Assembly: GCF_000621805.1 (NCBI RefSeq)
Contig: NZ_JHXH01000009.1
Location: 49,738 to 113,737 of the forward strand
Reading direction: 5' to 3'
Length of the DNA stretch: 64,000 nucleotides
Source of the DNA: Ruminococcus sp. FC2018
Lineage (GTDB): Bacteria > Bacillota > Clostridia > Oscillospirales > Ruminococcaceae
Below the pieces are notes generated by a model. It ran no database searches. It saw nothing but the letters and a program-made list of their open reading frames with translations, and was not told where the DNA came from. Numbering within the stretch: position 1 is the first letter of the stretch; each line of letters starts with the position of its first letter. A program made the translations under genes and the position numbers. This document shows positions 1 through 8,929 of this stretch, piece after piece.

Positions 1-776
1 TTCTGCTCCACCTTGCCGCAAAGAGCCGCTACCGCCGCACCGAAGCCGCATATCAACGGCACACATTCTGTTCCCGAGCGAAAATTGTTTTCCTGTCCGC
101 CGCCAAGCAGCAGCCCGGGGATATGCACACCGCTTTTAACGTAAAGTGCGCCTATGCCTTTGGGAGCATAGACCTTGTGACCGCTGAGGGATATCATATC
201 TGCGCTGAGCTTCTTGACTGTGAAAGGCAGCTTCATAAAGCCCTGTACGCAGTCGCAGTGAGTAAGCACCTGCGGATACTTTTTCTTTATCATTGAGAAC
301 GCTTCGCCCACATCAAAAACCGCACCTGTTTCGTTGTTTACAAGCATCATGCTCACAAGGAAAGTATCCTCGTTTACAGCATCAAGCACAGCTTTCGGGC
401 TGATCTGTCCGTTTTCGTCCGGCGAGAGCCTTATGACTTCGCAGCCCAGCTGTTCAAGCTTGTTTATAGGCACAGCAACGCTGGGGTGCTCCACCGTGGT
501 CGTGACCACACGGTGCTTGCGTTTGCCCTGATAGGCATAGGCTCCGAAAATAGCGGTGTTGCTGCTTTCGGTGGCACAGGAGGTGAAGAATATCTCCTTT
601 TCCTGTGCTCCAATGGCACCGGCAATTATCTCACGCTGTTTATCCACCAGATTTTCCGCCTCAAGTCCCAGTCTGTGCAGACTTGACGGATTGCCGAAGT
701 GTTCAAGTCCGTTCATTACCGCATCCACAGCTTCTTTGCATGGCTTTGTTGTGGCTGCATTATCAAGATATATCAC
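1..776 (-). CDS. nifS: Cysteine desulfurase (NifS/IscS family), 3' end cut by window
   Basis: PLP-dependent enzyme that takes sulfur from L-cysteine to supply Fe-S cluster or thio-tRNA synthesis in the cytoplasm. The minus-strand reading gives the family N-terminus IYLDNAATT, a His in VEHPSV near residue 97 and the PLP-lysine motif SGHKVYAPKG near residue 201. About 258 codons are visible of a usual 380-400, so the active-site Cys loop lies outside the window. An ATG at 785 sits directly against the AAAGGA ribosome site; the GTG at 776 (9-nt spacing) or TTG at 779 fits better and gives the family's usual MIYLDNAATT start. Divergent from ypeB. Confidence 0.93.
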   Translation of the reverse strand, partial: MIYLDNAATTKPCKEAVDAVMNGLEHFGNPSSLHRLGLEAENLVDKQREIIAGAIGAQEKEIFFTSCATESSNTAIFGAYAYQGKRKHRVVTTTVEHPSVAVPINKLEQLGCEVIRLSPDENGQISPKAVLDAVNEDTFLVSMMLVNNETGAVFDVGEAFSMIKKKYPQVLTHCDCVQGFMKLPFTVKKLSADMISLSGHKVYAPKGIGALYVKSGVHIPGLLLGGGQENNFRSGTECVPLICGFGAAVAALCGKVEQ

Positions 777-812
777 CAAGGTCATTCCTTTCATTTTGTA
801 CATATTTAGTTT

Positions 813-841
813 ATTATACCACAATCGCAGCATTTTTTCAA
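813..841 (-). promoter_or_regulatory. Sigma-A-type promoter for nifS
   Basis: On the minus strand, TTGAAA (841-836) and TATAAT (818-813) are separated by 17 bp, upstream of the cysteine desulfurase. Confidence 0.65.
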
Positions 842-910
842 CCTCGGCGCAGGCGGCATTGCTTTTTTTACATTTTATTTATATAACCTGCGTCGTTTTT
901 TCAAAAACAG

Positions 911-942
911 TGGGATAAAACCGATAATACTGCACATTATTA
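911..942 (+). promoter_or_regulatory. Possible sigma-G-type promoter for ypeB
   Basis: TGGGATA (911-917) and CATTATTA (935-942) are 17 bp apart. This resembles the forespore sigma-G pattern (GNATA, 17-18 bp, CATNNTA), which drives sleB-ypeB in Bacillus. No good sigma-A promoter is seen here. The -35 match is imperfect. Confidence 0.35.
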
Positions 943-962
943 TGATGAACGGAGGAATGAAA

Positions 963-2294
963 ATGAAATGCAAACGCAGATGTCTAATCAGGATATTCAC
1001 CTTTGGAATCTTTGCTCTTACGGCACTTATCGCCCGCAATTTTATTCTTATGGACGAGGCACGCAGGAACACTTTGGTGCTCAACGCTTCTTATTCAAGC
1101 GCACTTGAACAGCTGGCAGATGCCTGTCAGAATATAAGCGAGACGCTTGAAAAAGAGCTTTACGCAGGCTCTGGAGAAACTCACAAGGACCTTTCCGTAA
1201 AGCTTTATCAGCAGGCAAGTGCGGCAAAGGCGGCACTTTCTCAGCTGCCTATGGGAAGGGCGCAGACAAACAACACCTACAAGTTTCTTTCCCAGGTAGG
1301 AAACTACTCGCTTGCAGTGGGCAAAAAGCTGGAAAAGGACACGGGGATTTCCGACAAGGACTATGAAAATATATCAAAGCTATACGATTTTTCCAAAAAG
1401 CTTGCTCAGAACATATGGGAGCTTGAAAGCTCTCTGAGCGCAGGAGAGATAGACTTCAGCGATGCACAGATAGACACTGAGGGAGTACCTGAGGTGACCG
1501 ACGGATTTGCCGATTTTGAACAGGACTTTAAAGACTATCCCAGCCTTATCTATGACGGACCGTTTTCGGACAATATCATGGAGAAAAAGCCGAAGATGAC
1601 ACAGGGTGCGGCGCAGGTTTCCCGGAAAAAGGCTCTGGAAAAGTGCTGTATGGCTTTAAATATTTCCGCCAACGACCTTGAGGACGTAAGCGAGGTAGGG
1701 GGAAATATGCCTGCAATAAGGTTTTCAAACAAGGACAACACCGTTTGCAGCGAGGTCACGAAAAACGGGGGATATCTTTCCTACTTTCTCAAGAGCAGGA
1801 TAGTGAAAGAGGAAAAAATGTCCAAGGAGCAGGCTCTGGAAACAGGAGAGAAGTATCTTGACTATCTGGGTATTGTGTCCATGAAAACAACCTACTATGA
1901 TATCCACAACGGGATAATGACAATAAATTTTGCATACGACGACCTGGGTACCTGTGTTTACACCGACCTTGTCAAGGTGTCGGTCGCTCTTGACAACGGC
2001 GAGATTCTTGGCTATGACGCAAGAGGTTTTCTTGTGAACCACACAAAGAGGAATTACCCCAAGAAGCTGTTTTCAAAGCTTCGTGCACAGGAAAGGGTAT
2101 CTCCGAAGCTGACTGTGCAAAGCAGCCGTCTGGCGGTCATACCCACGGATAATCTTGAGGAAAAGCTTTGCTATGAGTTTAAGTGCAAGGCGAAAAACGG
2201 CAGGAACGTGCTGGTGTATTTTGACGCACAGACCGGAGAAGAACAGCAGATACTTCTGCTTGTGGAAAGTCCGTCGGGAACACTGACGGTATAA
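963..2294 (+). CDS. ypeB: Spore germination protein YpeB
   Basis: In Bacillus YpeB sits at the spore inner membrane/cortex and stabilises the cortex-lytic enzyme SleB. This 443-aa protein has one N-terminal membrane segment (about 9-28), a long helical region carrying the family motif NTYKFLSQVGNYSLAVGKKL, and C-terminal PepSY-like repeats, matching YpeB in order and length (about 450 aa). GGAGG at 951-955 lies 7 nt before the ATG at 963, so upstream in-frame ATGs at 942 and 957 are unlikely starts. No sleB is adjacent, unlike the Bacillus sleB-ypeB pair. Rubrerythrin follows after 19 bp and is probably cotranscribed. Confidence 0.88.
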   Translation: MKCKRRCLIRIFTFGIFALTALIARNFILMDEARRNTLVLNASYSSALEQLADACQNISETLEKELYAGSGETHKDLSVKLYQQASAAKAALSQLPMGRAQTNNTYKFLSQVGNYSLAVGKKLEKDTGISDKDYENISKLYDFSKKLAQNIWELESSLSAGEIDFSDAQIDTEGVPEVTDGFADFEQDFKDYPSLIYDGPFSDNIMEKKPKMTQGAAQVSRKKALEKCCMALNISANDLEDVSEVGGNMPAIRFSNKDNTVCSEVTKNGGYLSYFLKSRIVKEEKMSKEQALETGEKYLDYLGIVSMKTTYYDIHNGIMTINFAYDDLGTCVYTDLVKVSVALDNGEILGYDARGFLVNHTKRNYPKKLFSKLRAQERVSPKLTVQSSRLAVIPTDNLEEKLCYEFKCKAKNGRNVLVYFDAQTGEEQQILLLVESPSGTLTV

Positions 2295-2313
2295 TAAAAA
2301 AGGAGAGGATAGT

Positions 2314-2913
2314 ATGGATCTTAAAGACTCACAGACCAGGGTAAACCTTATGAGGGCTTACGCCGGGGAATCTCAGGCAAGGAACAGATATTCCTTTGCA
2401 CAGAAAAAACTGATCGAACAAAAGCAGTTTGTTGCGGCAGACCTGTTCAGGTGGACAGCGGATCAGGAAAAAGAGCACGCACGTATCTTCTATGAGCACC
2501 TGCAAAAGGGCGGCGTTGAGGAGACGGAGATACAGGCGGCTTTCCCTGTTGACAAGGACAGCTGTGACATGGTATGTCTGTTTCAGAGCGCAGCAGAGCA
2601 CGAGTTCAAGGAAAATGAGCAGATATACCCGGAGTTTGCAAGAATTGCCCGTGAGGAAGGCTTTTCACAGATAGCACAGGACTTTGAAAACATTGCCTCT
2701 ATCGAGAAAAGCCACGGTGAACGCTTCAGGCGTTTTGCACAGCTCCAGAGCGAGGACAGGCTTTATTCCTCCGATGAGTCTGTGATTTGGGTATGCACCA
2801 ACTGCGGGTATATCCTTGAAGGCACACAAGTTCCTCAGAATTGCCCTGTGTGCCATGGCGAGCAGGGCTATTATATCCGTCTGGACATGGCGGACTGGGG
2901 CTTGTATAAATAA
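2314..2913 (+). CDS. rbr: Rubrerythrin
   Basis: Non-heme iron peroxidase that reduces H2O2 in anaerobes. The 199-aa protein has a ferritin-like diiron four-helix domain (E19; E52xxH55; later ExxH in the fourth helix region IEKSHGERF) and a C-terminal rubredoxin-like centre with CTNCG and CPVCH near residues 160-180. An AGGAGAGG ribosome site precedes the ATG. The 19-bp gap after ypeB suggests one transcript, so oxidative protection of the developing spore is a reasonable inference. Confidence 0.93.
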   Translation: MDLKDSQTRVNLMRAYAGESQARNRYSFAQKKLIEQKQFVAADLFRWTADQEKEHARIFYEHLQKGGVEETEIQAAFPVDKDSCDMVCLFQSAAEHEFKENEQIYPEFARIAREEGFSQIAQDFENIASIEKSHGERFRRFAQLQSEDRLYSSDESVIWVCTNCGYILEGTQVPQNCPVCHGEQGYYIRLDMADWGLYK

Positions 2914-2937
2914 ATGTTTGTGCTCTCAGAAGGGGGC

Positions 2938-2977
2938 AAAAACAAAGGCTTCCCCCCTTTTTTGGGAGAAAGCCTTT
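2938..2977 (-). terminator. Terminator of the minus-strand kinase operon
   Basis: AAAGGCTT (944-951) pairs with AAGCCTTT (970-977), with an inner CCC/GGG stem; on the minus strand the stem is followed by TTTTTG. It lies between two convergent genes. Confidence 0.75.
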
Positions 2978-2983
2978 ACATAT

Positions 2984-3925
2984 TCAGTATTTATACTCGC
3001 TGTCGCCGATAAACTCACGGATAAGAGACCGTGGCGGAATATTGTCAAGGGTTATGGCTCCTATCTGGGTAAGCGCCTGGGTGATAGGGCTGAACCGTTC
3101 GTACTTGCTGTCCTGAGCGATAGCGTTTTTCAGCTTGCCAAGGATAAAGCTTTTGTATGCAGGCACCTCATAGGGGATAAATGAATCCACAGAGTATTCC
3201 GCAAGATTTTTAAATGGCATGATATATTTTACCTCGCCTGCCTCAACGCTGTCGAACATATCAAGGGTGGCAGTTATTTCTCTGCCCCGGAAAAGAATAT
3301 CTCTGATAATACGGCGCATAAGGCGTATATACGCCGGGTCAAGCAATCTGTCGTCTTCACCTTTGACGTCATACTGGAGCCTTGTTCTGACGCTGACATA
3401 CATTTTGTGAGAATATCCTGTTATCTCGCCCACAATGGACGGGTTAAGGGCATGAGTACCTTCAAATATGAATATCTCGTCCTTTTCACGCTTCAGCTTT
3501 GGTCCCCAATGTCTTGACTGGTCGGGGAAGTTGAATATGGGCAATGTTATCTCCTTGCCGTTAAAAAGGTCGGTGAGCTGGCTTACAAAAAGCTCCTTAT
3601 CCACATGGGCAGGGGATTCAAGGTCTACCTTTCCGTTTTCGTCAACGGGGAAACGTTCCTTTGGCACAAAGTAATTGTCAAGGGAGATATTGTAGGTTAT
3701 TATCCCACGCTCAAGGAGTATCTCCCGTATTTTCAGAGCTGTGGTGGTCTTGCCCGAGCCGGAAGGACCTGCAAGCAGGAGAATGGGTCGGGAATCCTTT
3801 GAGTTCTCTATGTTGTCCGCAATGGCGGTAAGCCGCTGGGTATAGTTGTTGTCGCTTTCTGCGATAAACTTTTTTTCGTCCTGCAAAATGCGGTGGTTAA
3901 GTGCATTTACATGGATTACCTTCAT
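2984..3925 (-). CDS. Uridine kinase-like P-loop kinase (PRK/URK family)
   Basis: Predicted cytoplasmic ATP-dependent kinase of the phosphoribulokinase/uridine kinase family. At 313 aa it has Walker [10 protein letters not shown] near residue 52, SLDNYF for the substrate-side Asp, and IFEGTHALN as the Walker-B-like element. It lacks the N-terminal TGS/threonyl-tRNA-synthetase-like domain found on longer homologues (about 550 aa), so it is the short form. The ATG at 3925 has AAAGGAG 10 nt upstream; a TTG at 3934 is too close to it. It starts 27 bp after the beta-CASP gene, in one operon. The true nucleoside substrate cannot be read from sequence. Confidence 0.8.
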   Translation of the reverse strand: MKVIHVNALNHRILQDEKKFIAESDNNYTQRLTAIADNIENSKDSRPILLLAGPSGSGKTTTALKIREILLERGIITYNISLDNYFVPKERFPVDENGKVDLESPAHVDKELFVSQLTDLFNGKEITLPIFNFPDQSRHWGPKLKREKDEIFIFEGTHALNPSIVGEITGYSHKMYVSVRTRLQYDVKGEDDRLLDPAYIRLMRRIIRDILFRGREITATLDMFDSVEAGEVKYIMPFKNLAEYSVDSFIPYEVPAYKSFILGKLKNAIAQDSKYERFSPITQALTQIGAITLDNIPPRSLIREFIGDSEYKY

Positions 3926-3952
3926 AAAAGACAAGCTCCTTTCGGTTGCTTT

Positions 3953-5539
3953 TTAATCCTCCCACTTGGAGCAGAGGTTGTTGAGAGTATCTGTCATTTT
4001 AGCAAGCTCCTTGTTGGTAAGCCCGGAGCTTCTGTTGACAAGGGCGGTAAGGCGTTCCAGAGAAGCCACAAGCCGCTGGTATCCGGGTGAGAAGCCCTTT
4101 GACTTTTTCTCAACGGGTATCGGAGCTGCGTTGGTGAACTCGCCGGTAAGAATGTTGAGCACACCGCCGCTGTACGGTGCGTACGCTTCAAGTCCGAAGT
4201 CTTTTTTCAGGTGGGCGGTGAATTCGTCCGCAACAGACGCCTCAGAGTGATTAACAAACACCTTCTTCACGCCCTTTACGCTGCTTATCCAGCCGTTGAG
4301 ACCGTCCACGTCAGCGTGTCCGCTTATGCCTGCAAGGACAAGTATCTGTGCCTTTACGGATATCTCCTCGCCGAACAGCTTTACAGTCTTTGCCCCCTCC
4401 ACAAGGCTTCTGCCCAGGGTGTTCAGAGCCTGATAGCCCACAAAAAGCACCGTGTTCTCAGGCTTCCACAGGTTGTGTTTCAGGTGGTGCTTTATGCGCC
4501 CGGCCTCACACATTCCGCTGGCGGAGATTATGATCTTGGGCGTGTTGTCAAAGTTGATAGCACGGGATTCGTCGCTTGTGGTAGCAAGGTTAAGGTCATC
4601 AAAGGTTATGGGATTGATGCCCCGGTTAACAAAGCTCATAGCCTCCTCGTCGAAGCAGGAATCCTTGTTTTCTATAAATATCCGTGTTGCCTCTATGGCA
4701 AGGGGAGAGTCTACATAAACGGGAAAGCCTGCATGATTCCTGACCAGCCCCTGAGCTTTTATCTGTCTTAAAAAGTACAGAAGCTCCTGGGTCCTGCCTA
4801 CTGCGAAAGAGGGTATGACTACGTTTCCGCCACGGTCAAAGGTGGTCTGAATTATCTGGGCGAATGCCTGAACATAATCCTTTGGCGGGTCATGCCGTCT
4901 GTTGCCGTAGGTGGCTTCCATTATAACATAATCAGCTGTGTCTACATACTGCGGGTCACGGATAAGGGGCTGCTTATGGTTGCCGATATCACCGGAGAAC
5001 AACAGTTTTCTTGTCTGGTCCTCCTCTGTGAGCCACAGCTCAATGCTGGAAGAACCAAGCAGGTGCCCTGCGTCGGTATATCTTACCTTTATGCCGGGGC
5101 AAATATCTATCTGCTCGTCATAGTCATGGGGCACAAAGCAGGCTATTGCACCCTCGGCATCAGCCATGGTGTAAAGAGGCTCAACGTCACCGCCGCCTTT
5201 ACGTCTGCCCTTCCTTGAACGCCACTCTGCTTCAAACTCCTGAATATGCGCCGAGTCACGCAGCATTATCGAGCAAAGGTTTGCGGTGGCTTTTGTGGAG
5301 TGTATCTGCCCTGAAAAACCGCCTGCATAAAGCAGCGGCAGCAGTCCGGAATGGTCGATATGAGCATGGGTGAGCAGCACAAAGTCTATGCTTGATGGAG
5401 GGCAGGGTACTTTTTCGTTCTCAAAATAGTTTATGCCCTGTTCCATGCCGAAGTCCACAAGAAATTTTTTGCCGCAGGCTTCGATATAAGTACAGCTTCC
5501 GGTGACTTCATGGGCAGCACCTAAAAAAACAAGTTTCAT
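3953..5539 (-). CDS. MBL-fold beta-CASP RNA/DNA-processing hydrolase
   Basis: Predicted Zn-dependent nuclease of the metallo-beta-lactamase/beta-CASP type (CPSF73/YsfB-like group). The 528-aa protein shows the metal-binding motif THAHIDHSG near residue 60, later metal ligands in GDIGNH and the beta-CASP/RMMBL motifs ATYGNR, SFAVGRTQE, SASGMCEAGR and ISGHADVDGL, with a short charged C-terminal extension. Family members cleave RNA 3' ends or degrade RNA; the substrate here is unknown. First gene of a two-gene operon with the kinase-like gene. Confidence 0.88.
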   Translation of the reverse strand: MKLVFLGAAHEVTGSCTYIEACGKKFLVDFGMEQGINYFENEKVPCPPSSIDFVLLTHAHIDHSGLLPLLYAGGFSGQIHSTKATANLCSIMLRDSAHIQEFEAEWRSRKGRRKGGGDVEPLYTMADAEGAIACFVPHDYDEQIDICPGIKVRYTDAGHLLGSSSIELWLTEEDQTRKLLFSGDIGNHKQPLIRDPQYVDTADYVIMEATYGNRRHDPPKDYVQAFAQIIQTTFDRGGNVVIPSFAVGRTQELLYFLRQIKAQGLVRNHAGFPVYVDSPLAIEATRIFIENKDSCFDEEAMSFVNRGINPITFDDLNLATTSDESRAINFDNTPKIIISASGMCEAGRIKHHLKHNLWKPENTVLFVGYQALNTLGRSLVEGAKTVKLFGEEISVKAQILVLAGISGHADVDGLNGWISSVKGVKKVFVNHSEASVADEFTAHLKKDFGLEAYAPYSGGVLNILTGEFTNAAPIPVEKKSKGFSPGYQRLVASLERLTALVNRSSGLTNKELAKMTDTLNNLCSKWED

Positions 5540-5585
5540 AAAAGCATTTCGCCTCGATTCTGAATAATATTATATTTCTAAGTAC

Positions 5586-5614
5586 ATTGTATCACATATC
5601 ATTTTGATTTTCAA
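5586..5614 (-). promoter_or_regulatory. Promoter for the beta-CASP operon
   Basis: Minus-strand TTGAAA (614-609 of the 5 kb block) and TACAAT (5591-5586), spacer 17 bp, 47 bp before the start codon. Confidence 0.6.
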
Positions 5615-5666
5615 GCATTTTGCACAATTTTATTGTATATCAGATCTGAAAAATGTGCAAATCAAT

Positions 5667-5690
5667 AGCCGCAGATGTTACTCTGCGGCT
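5667..5690 (-). terminator. Hairpin after the alcohol dehydrogenase gene
   Basis: AGCCGCAGA (5667-5675) pairs with TCTGCGGCT (5682-5690). The following minus-strand bases are only moderately T-rich, so termination is plausible but weak. Confidence 0.45.
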
Positions 5691-5715
5691 TGTTGTAGTT
5701 ACATATGTTGGTATA

Positions 5716-6864
5716 TCAGAGCATTATTTTTCTGTAAAGCTCTTTGAGCTCCTCAACGCTGGTATCTCTGGGGTTGCCGGGACGGCAGGCATCTGCGTAA
5801 GCATCTGCTGCGAGAGTATCAAGGTCTTCCTCCTTGACTTTCTCGTTCTTTTCCGGTATACCAACGTCCTTTGAAAGCTGCTTGACAGCGTCAACGGCTG
5901 CTTTTCTGTACTCCTGGGCGGTCATGCTGTCAACGCCCTGCACGCCCATAGCCCTTGCTATCTCCCGGTACTTTTCCCCTGTGTACTCCTGGTTGTATTC
6001 CATAACGATAGGAAGCATCATTGCGCAGGCAACACCGTGTGCAGTGTCATAATGTGCTCCAAGGGTATGAGCGATAGAGTGAGCTATGCCAAGACCCACG
6101 TTTGAAAAGCCCATTCCTGCAACGTACTGTGCAAGAGCCATACCTTCACGGTTCTCAGGAATATTATCCACAGCACCTCTGAGATTTTTTGCTATAAGGC
6201 GTATTGCCTCAAGGTGGAACATATCTGTCATTTCCCAGGCAGCTTTTGTGGTATAGCCCTCGATAGCATGAGTCAGAGCGTCCATACCTGTTGCGGCAGT
6301 CAGTCCCTTTGGCATTGATGACATCATATCCGGGTCAACTATTGCCACCTCGGGGATATCGTGCTCGTCAACGCAGACGAACTTTCTTTCCTTCTCGGTA
6401 TCAGTGATAACGTAGTTTATGGTTACCTCTGCGGCTGTACCTGCGGTGGTGGGGACTGCTATTGTGGGAACGGCATGGTTCTTAGTAGGTGCGACCCCTT
6501 CAAGGGAACGTACATCTGAAAATTCTGGATTGGTGATTATTATACCGATAGCCTTTGCGGTGTCCATTGAAGAACCGCCGCCGATGGTGATGATAGAATC
6601 TGCGCCGCAAGCCTTGAAGGCCTCAACGCCCTCCTTTACGTTCTCAATGGTGGGGTTTGGCTTGATGCCCGAGTAGACGGTGTAAGCAATACCCTCCTTA
6701 TCCAGAAGATCTGTTACTTTAGCAGTTACACCGAACTTTATCAGATCCGGGTCGGAGCACACGAAAATGTGCTTGAAGCCCTTGGTTTTTGCAATGGCAG
6801 GTATTTGTGCAATCGCTCCTTTGCCATGGTGGGAAACGGTGTTGAGAATGATTCTGTTTGACAT
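5716..6864 (-). CDS. Iron-containing alcohol dehydrogenase
   Basis: Group III NAD(P)-dependent alcohol dehydrogenase (FucO/butanol-dehydrogenase type), interconverting an alcohol and aldehyde in fermentation. At 382 aa it is standard length. It shows the nucleotide-binding GGGSSMDTAKA, the metal-binding Asp/His region GMDALTHAIEGY, and the two metal His in GIAHSIAHTLG and YDTAHG. AAGGAGGT precedes the ATG at good spacing. It stands alone between a hairpin and the MetRS-like gene; the exact substrate is not evident. Confidence 0.92.
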   Translation of the reverse strand: MSNRIILNTVSHHGKGAIAQIPAIAKTKGFKHIFVCSDPDLIKFGVTAKVTDLLDKEGIAYTVYSGIKPNPTIENVKEGVEAFKACGADSIITIGGGSSMDTAKAIGIIITNPEFSDVRSLEGVAPTKNHAVPTIAVPTTAGTAAEVTINYVITDTEKERKFVCVDEHDIPEVAIVDPDMMSSMPKGLTAATGMDALTHAIEGYTTKAAWEMTDMFHLEAIRLIAKNLRGAVDNIPENREGMALAQYVAGMGFSNVGLGIAHSIAHTLGAHYDTAHGVACAMMLPIVMEYNQEYTGEKYREIARAMGVQGVDSMTAQEYRKAAVDAVKQLSKDVGIPEKNEKVKEEDLDTLAADAYADACRPGNPRDTSVEELKELYRKIML

Positions 6865-6910
6865 AATAGTGACCTCCTTGATATATAGATTATGGGTAAG
6901 AAATCAAATA

Positions 6911-8929
6911 TTATTCGTCGCTGTTTTGTGCGAACTGGCTTTCATGCCTTGTAAAGAAGTCGGTTCTCGGAGGCAGGAACTTTAGCTTGTGGTTCTCGCC
7001 CGTAAAGTAAGATACCGGCTCAAAAATATGCTCCCAGCTCCAGAAGCTGTCGTCCACGCCCAGATATTCCTGTATTTTCTGTGTTCCGAAAGGTGCCATC
7101 GGGTGCAGCAGTATTGCGGCAATCCTTATTACATAGAATATATCCGCAAGCACCTGCGAAAGCTCCTCTTTGGTCTGCTCCTCGGACTTGAGAGCCTTTG
7201 CCATATACTTGCTTGCGTTTCTGATATAGCTGTCAAGCACATAGGTACACTGGTGGAAAGCAAAGCGTGACATATGGCGTTCGTAGTCAAGCACTGCTTT
7301 TTTGCCCTCGGCAAGTATCTTTTCGCTGGGCGTATTTGTCGGCAGTATCCCGTCAAGCTCTTTCTGTGCGGTATAGAAAGCGGTCCTTATTATTCTGTTA
7401 TAAACATTTGAAAGCAAAAGTCCGTCCTTTACCACAGGGTCCTGCTCGTCGGGCTTTGCATCGGGATTGAACGGCTTTGGCATAAAGCTTACCGAGCGCT
7501 GTCCCAGTCCCAGTCCCAGCCAGTGCATTCTAAGCTGTTCGGGGGTGTAGTAATTCAGAAGCTCGTCAGCCATAGGAGGCTTTACTGCGCCTGAGCTTGA
7601 GGCTTTTTTGTCAAGGAAAAGAATGTGGTGGTTTGCCACGATAACAGGCATCTGAAGCTCTCCGTCAGGGACATCTGCGGTCTTTTGCTCTGCCTTTTGC
7701 TGTGCCATCCACATAGCAGGCTCGGCGATGCCGTAGAAATAGATGTTATCCTGACCTATGAACTGGAACACTGATGCGTCCTTTGAGCACCAGTAATCCT
7801 TCCACTCGCTTTTATCCCTGCCCTGTGATTCAAGGTAGGTCTGGGTAAAGGATATAGGTGCCCACAGAGATTCCGGCCACACCCAGACGGTGAGGTCCTC
7901 CCCGTCAGGCTCAAATTTCGGAGCGGGAACGCCCCAATCGATATTGCCTGTAAGTCTGAAAGGTACCAGCTTTTTGCCTGTGCGGTATCTTATGCCGTTT
8001 GCGGTGAGCACTCTGCAAGCCTTCTCGCAGTCTGCAAGGGCAGTGAATGCAATGGTGAAAGAGGGCTTCTTCGGCTCCTCGATATACTCATGCTTTGGCA
8101 GCTCGCTTTGTATCTGTTTGTATTTTTCTTCAAATTCCCGCTTTACATAAATAACAGGCGGTTTAAGGAACTCGGATATAGTTTTCCACACAACCGGACG
8201 GATATCCTTGCGTTTCTGCATTTTCTCCACCCAGTCCTGCAGCAGCTTTTCATAGTCGGTGAGCTTGAAATACCAGTTTGTCACCGGTTTCATAGTTGGT
8301 TTTTCCCCTGTAAGGGTGCTTACCGGGTCAACAAGATTTTCCGGCATATACTGGTGCCCCATATCGCACTCGTCTGCGTAGCCCTTTTCGGAGGTGCAGC
8401 CGTCAACAGGGCATTTGCCTACGACCTGTCTGCCGTTGAGGAACACCCCTGCTTTTTCGTCGAAAAACTGCATGGTAGATATCTTTTCAAGCTGTCCTTT
8501 TTCGTAGAGTGAGCTGAGAAATTTTTTTGTAAACTCTGCGTGTATCTCCTTGCTGCGGTCAAGACCTGAAGCGGCGAACAGATTTGGTTTTATGGCGTAT
8601 TTTTCAAGGGTATCAGCCTGCTTGTTGTGGTTGCTCCGTACAAAGTCCTCAAGGCTGCCCTCAAACTCGCCCTTTTCCACCTTCTGTCTCCAGCCCTCTG
8701 CGATAGGTGAGCCGTAGCAGTCGGTACCTGTAACGAAGATGACATTTTCGCTGCCTATCCTGTCACGGAGAAACCTTGCATAGGTATCTGCAAACACCAG
8801 CATTCCGCCAACGTGACCAAAATGGAGCTCTTTGTTACCATAAGGCATACCACCGGTTATCACCGCTCTTTTGGGGAATTCCGGGCGTGGTATCTCAAAA
8901 TTGCGCTTTTCTTTATTCTTTTCTTCCAT
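6911..8929 (-). CDS. metG: Divergent methionyl-tRNA synthetase-like class I aaRS
   Basis: Class I aminoacyl-tRNA synthetase most like MetRS: PYGN..LHFGH signature at residues 28-39, GTDCYGSPI, a Cys-rich knuckle (CPVDGC...ECDMGH, about 170-195), a WGVPAP stretch, and an anticodon-binding helical domain with AAILLHPMAPFG. The second ATP-binding signature, normally KMSKS, reads KKASSSG near residue 442, and about 80 residues (roughly 250-330) look like an insertion. It is 672 aa. Its ATG overlaps the TAA of the PAP2 gene (TAATG), so it is the last gene of the glycogen operon. It could be a working variant MetRS, a second copy, or a paralogue with another role. Confidence 0.75.
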   Translation of the reverse strand: MEEKNKEKRNFEIPRPEFPKRAVITGGMPYGNKELHFGHVGGMLVFADTYARFLRDRIGSENVIFVTGTDCYGSPIAEGWRQKVEKGEFEGSLEDFVRSNHNKQADTLEKYAIKPNLFAASGLDRSKEIHAEFTKKFLSSLYEKGQLEKISTMQFFDEKAGVFLNGRQVVGKCPVDGCTSEKGYADECDMGHQYMPENLVDPVSTLTGEKPTMKPVTNWYFKLTDYEKLLQDWVEKMQKRKDIRPVVWKTISEFLKPPVIYVKREFEEKYKQIQSELPKHEYIEEPKKPSFTIAFTALADCEKACRVLTANGIRYRTGKKLVPFRLTGNIDWGVPAPKFEPDGEDLTVWVWPESLWAPISFTQTYLESQGRDKSEWKDYWCSKDASVFQFIGQDNIYFYGIAEPAMWMAQQKAEQKTADVPDGELQMPVIVANHHILFLDKKASSSGAVKPPMADELLNYYTPEQLRMHWLGLGLGQRSVSFMPKPFNPDAKPDEQDPVVKDGLLLSNVYNRIIRTAFYTAQKELDGILPTNTPSEKILAEGKKAVLDYERHMSRFAFHQCTYVLDSYIRNASKYMAKALKSEEQTKEELSQVLADIFYVIRIAAILLHPMAPFGTQKIQEYLGVDDSFWSWEHIFEPVSYFTGENHKLKFLPPRTDFFTRHESQFAQNSDE

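Noticed and set aside
4211..4771. Plus-strand frame of 186 codons opposite the beta-CASP gene
   Set aside because: Antisense shadow of a clearly conserved minus-strand gene; no ribosome site or family.
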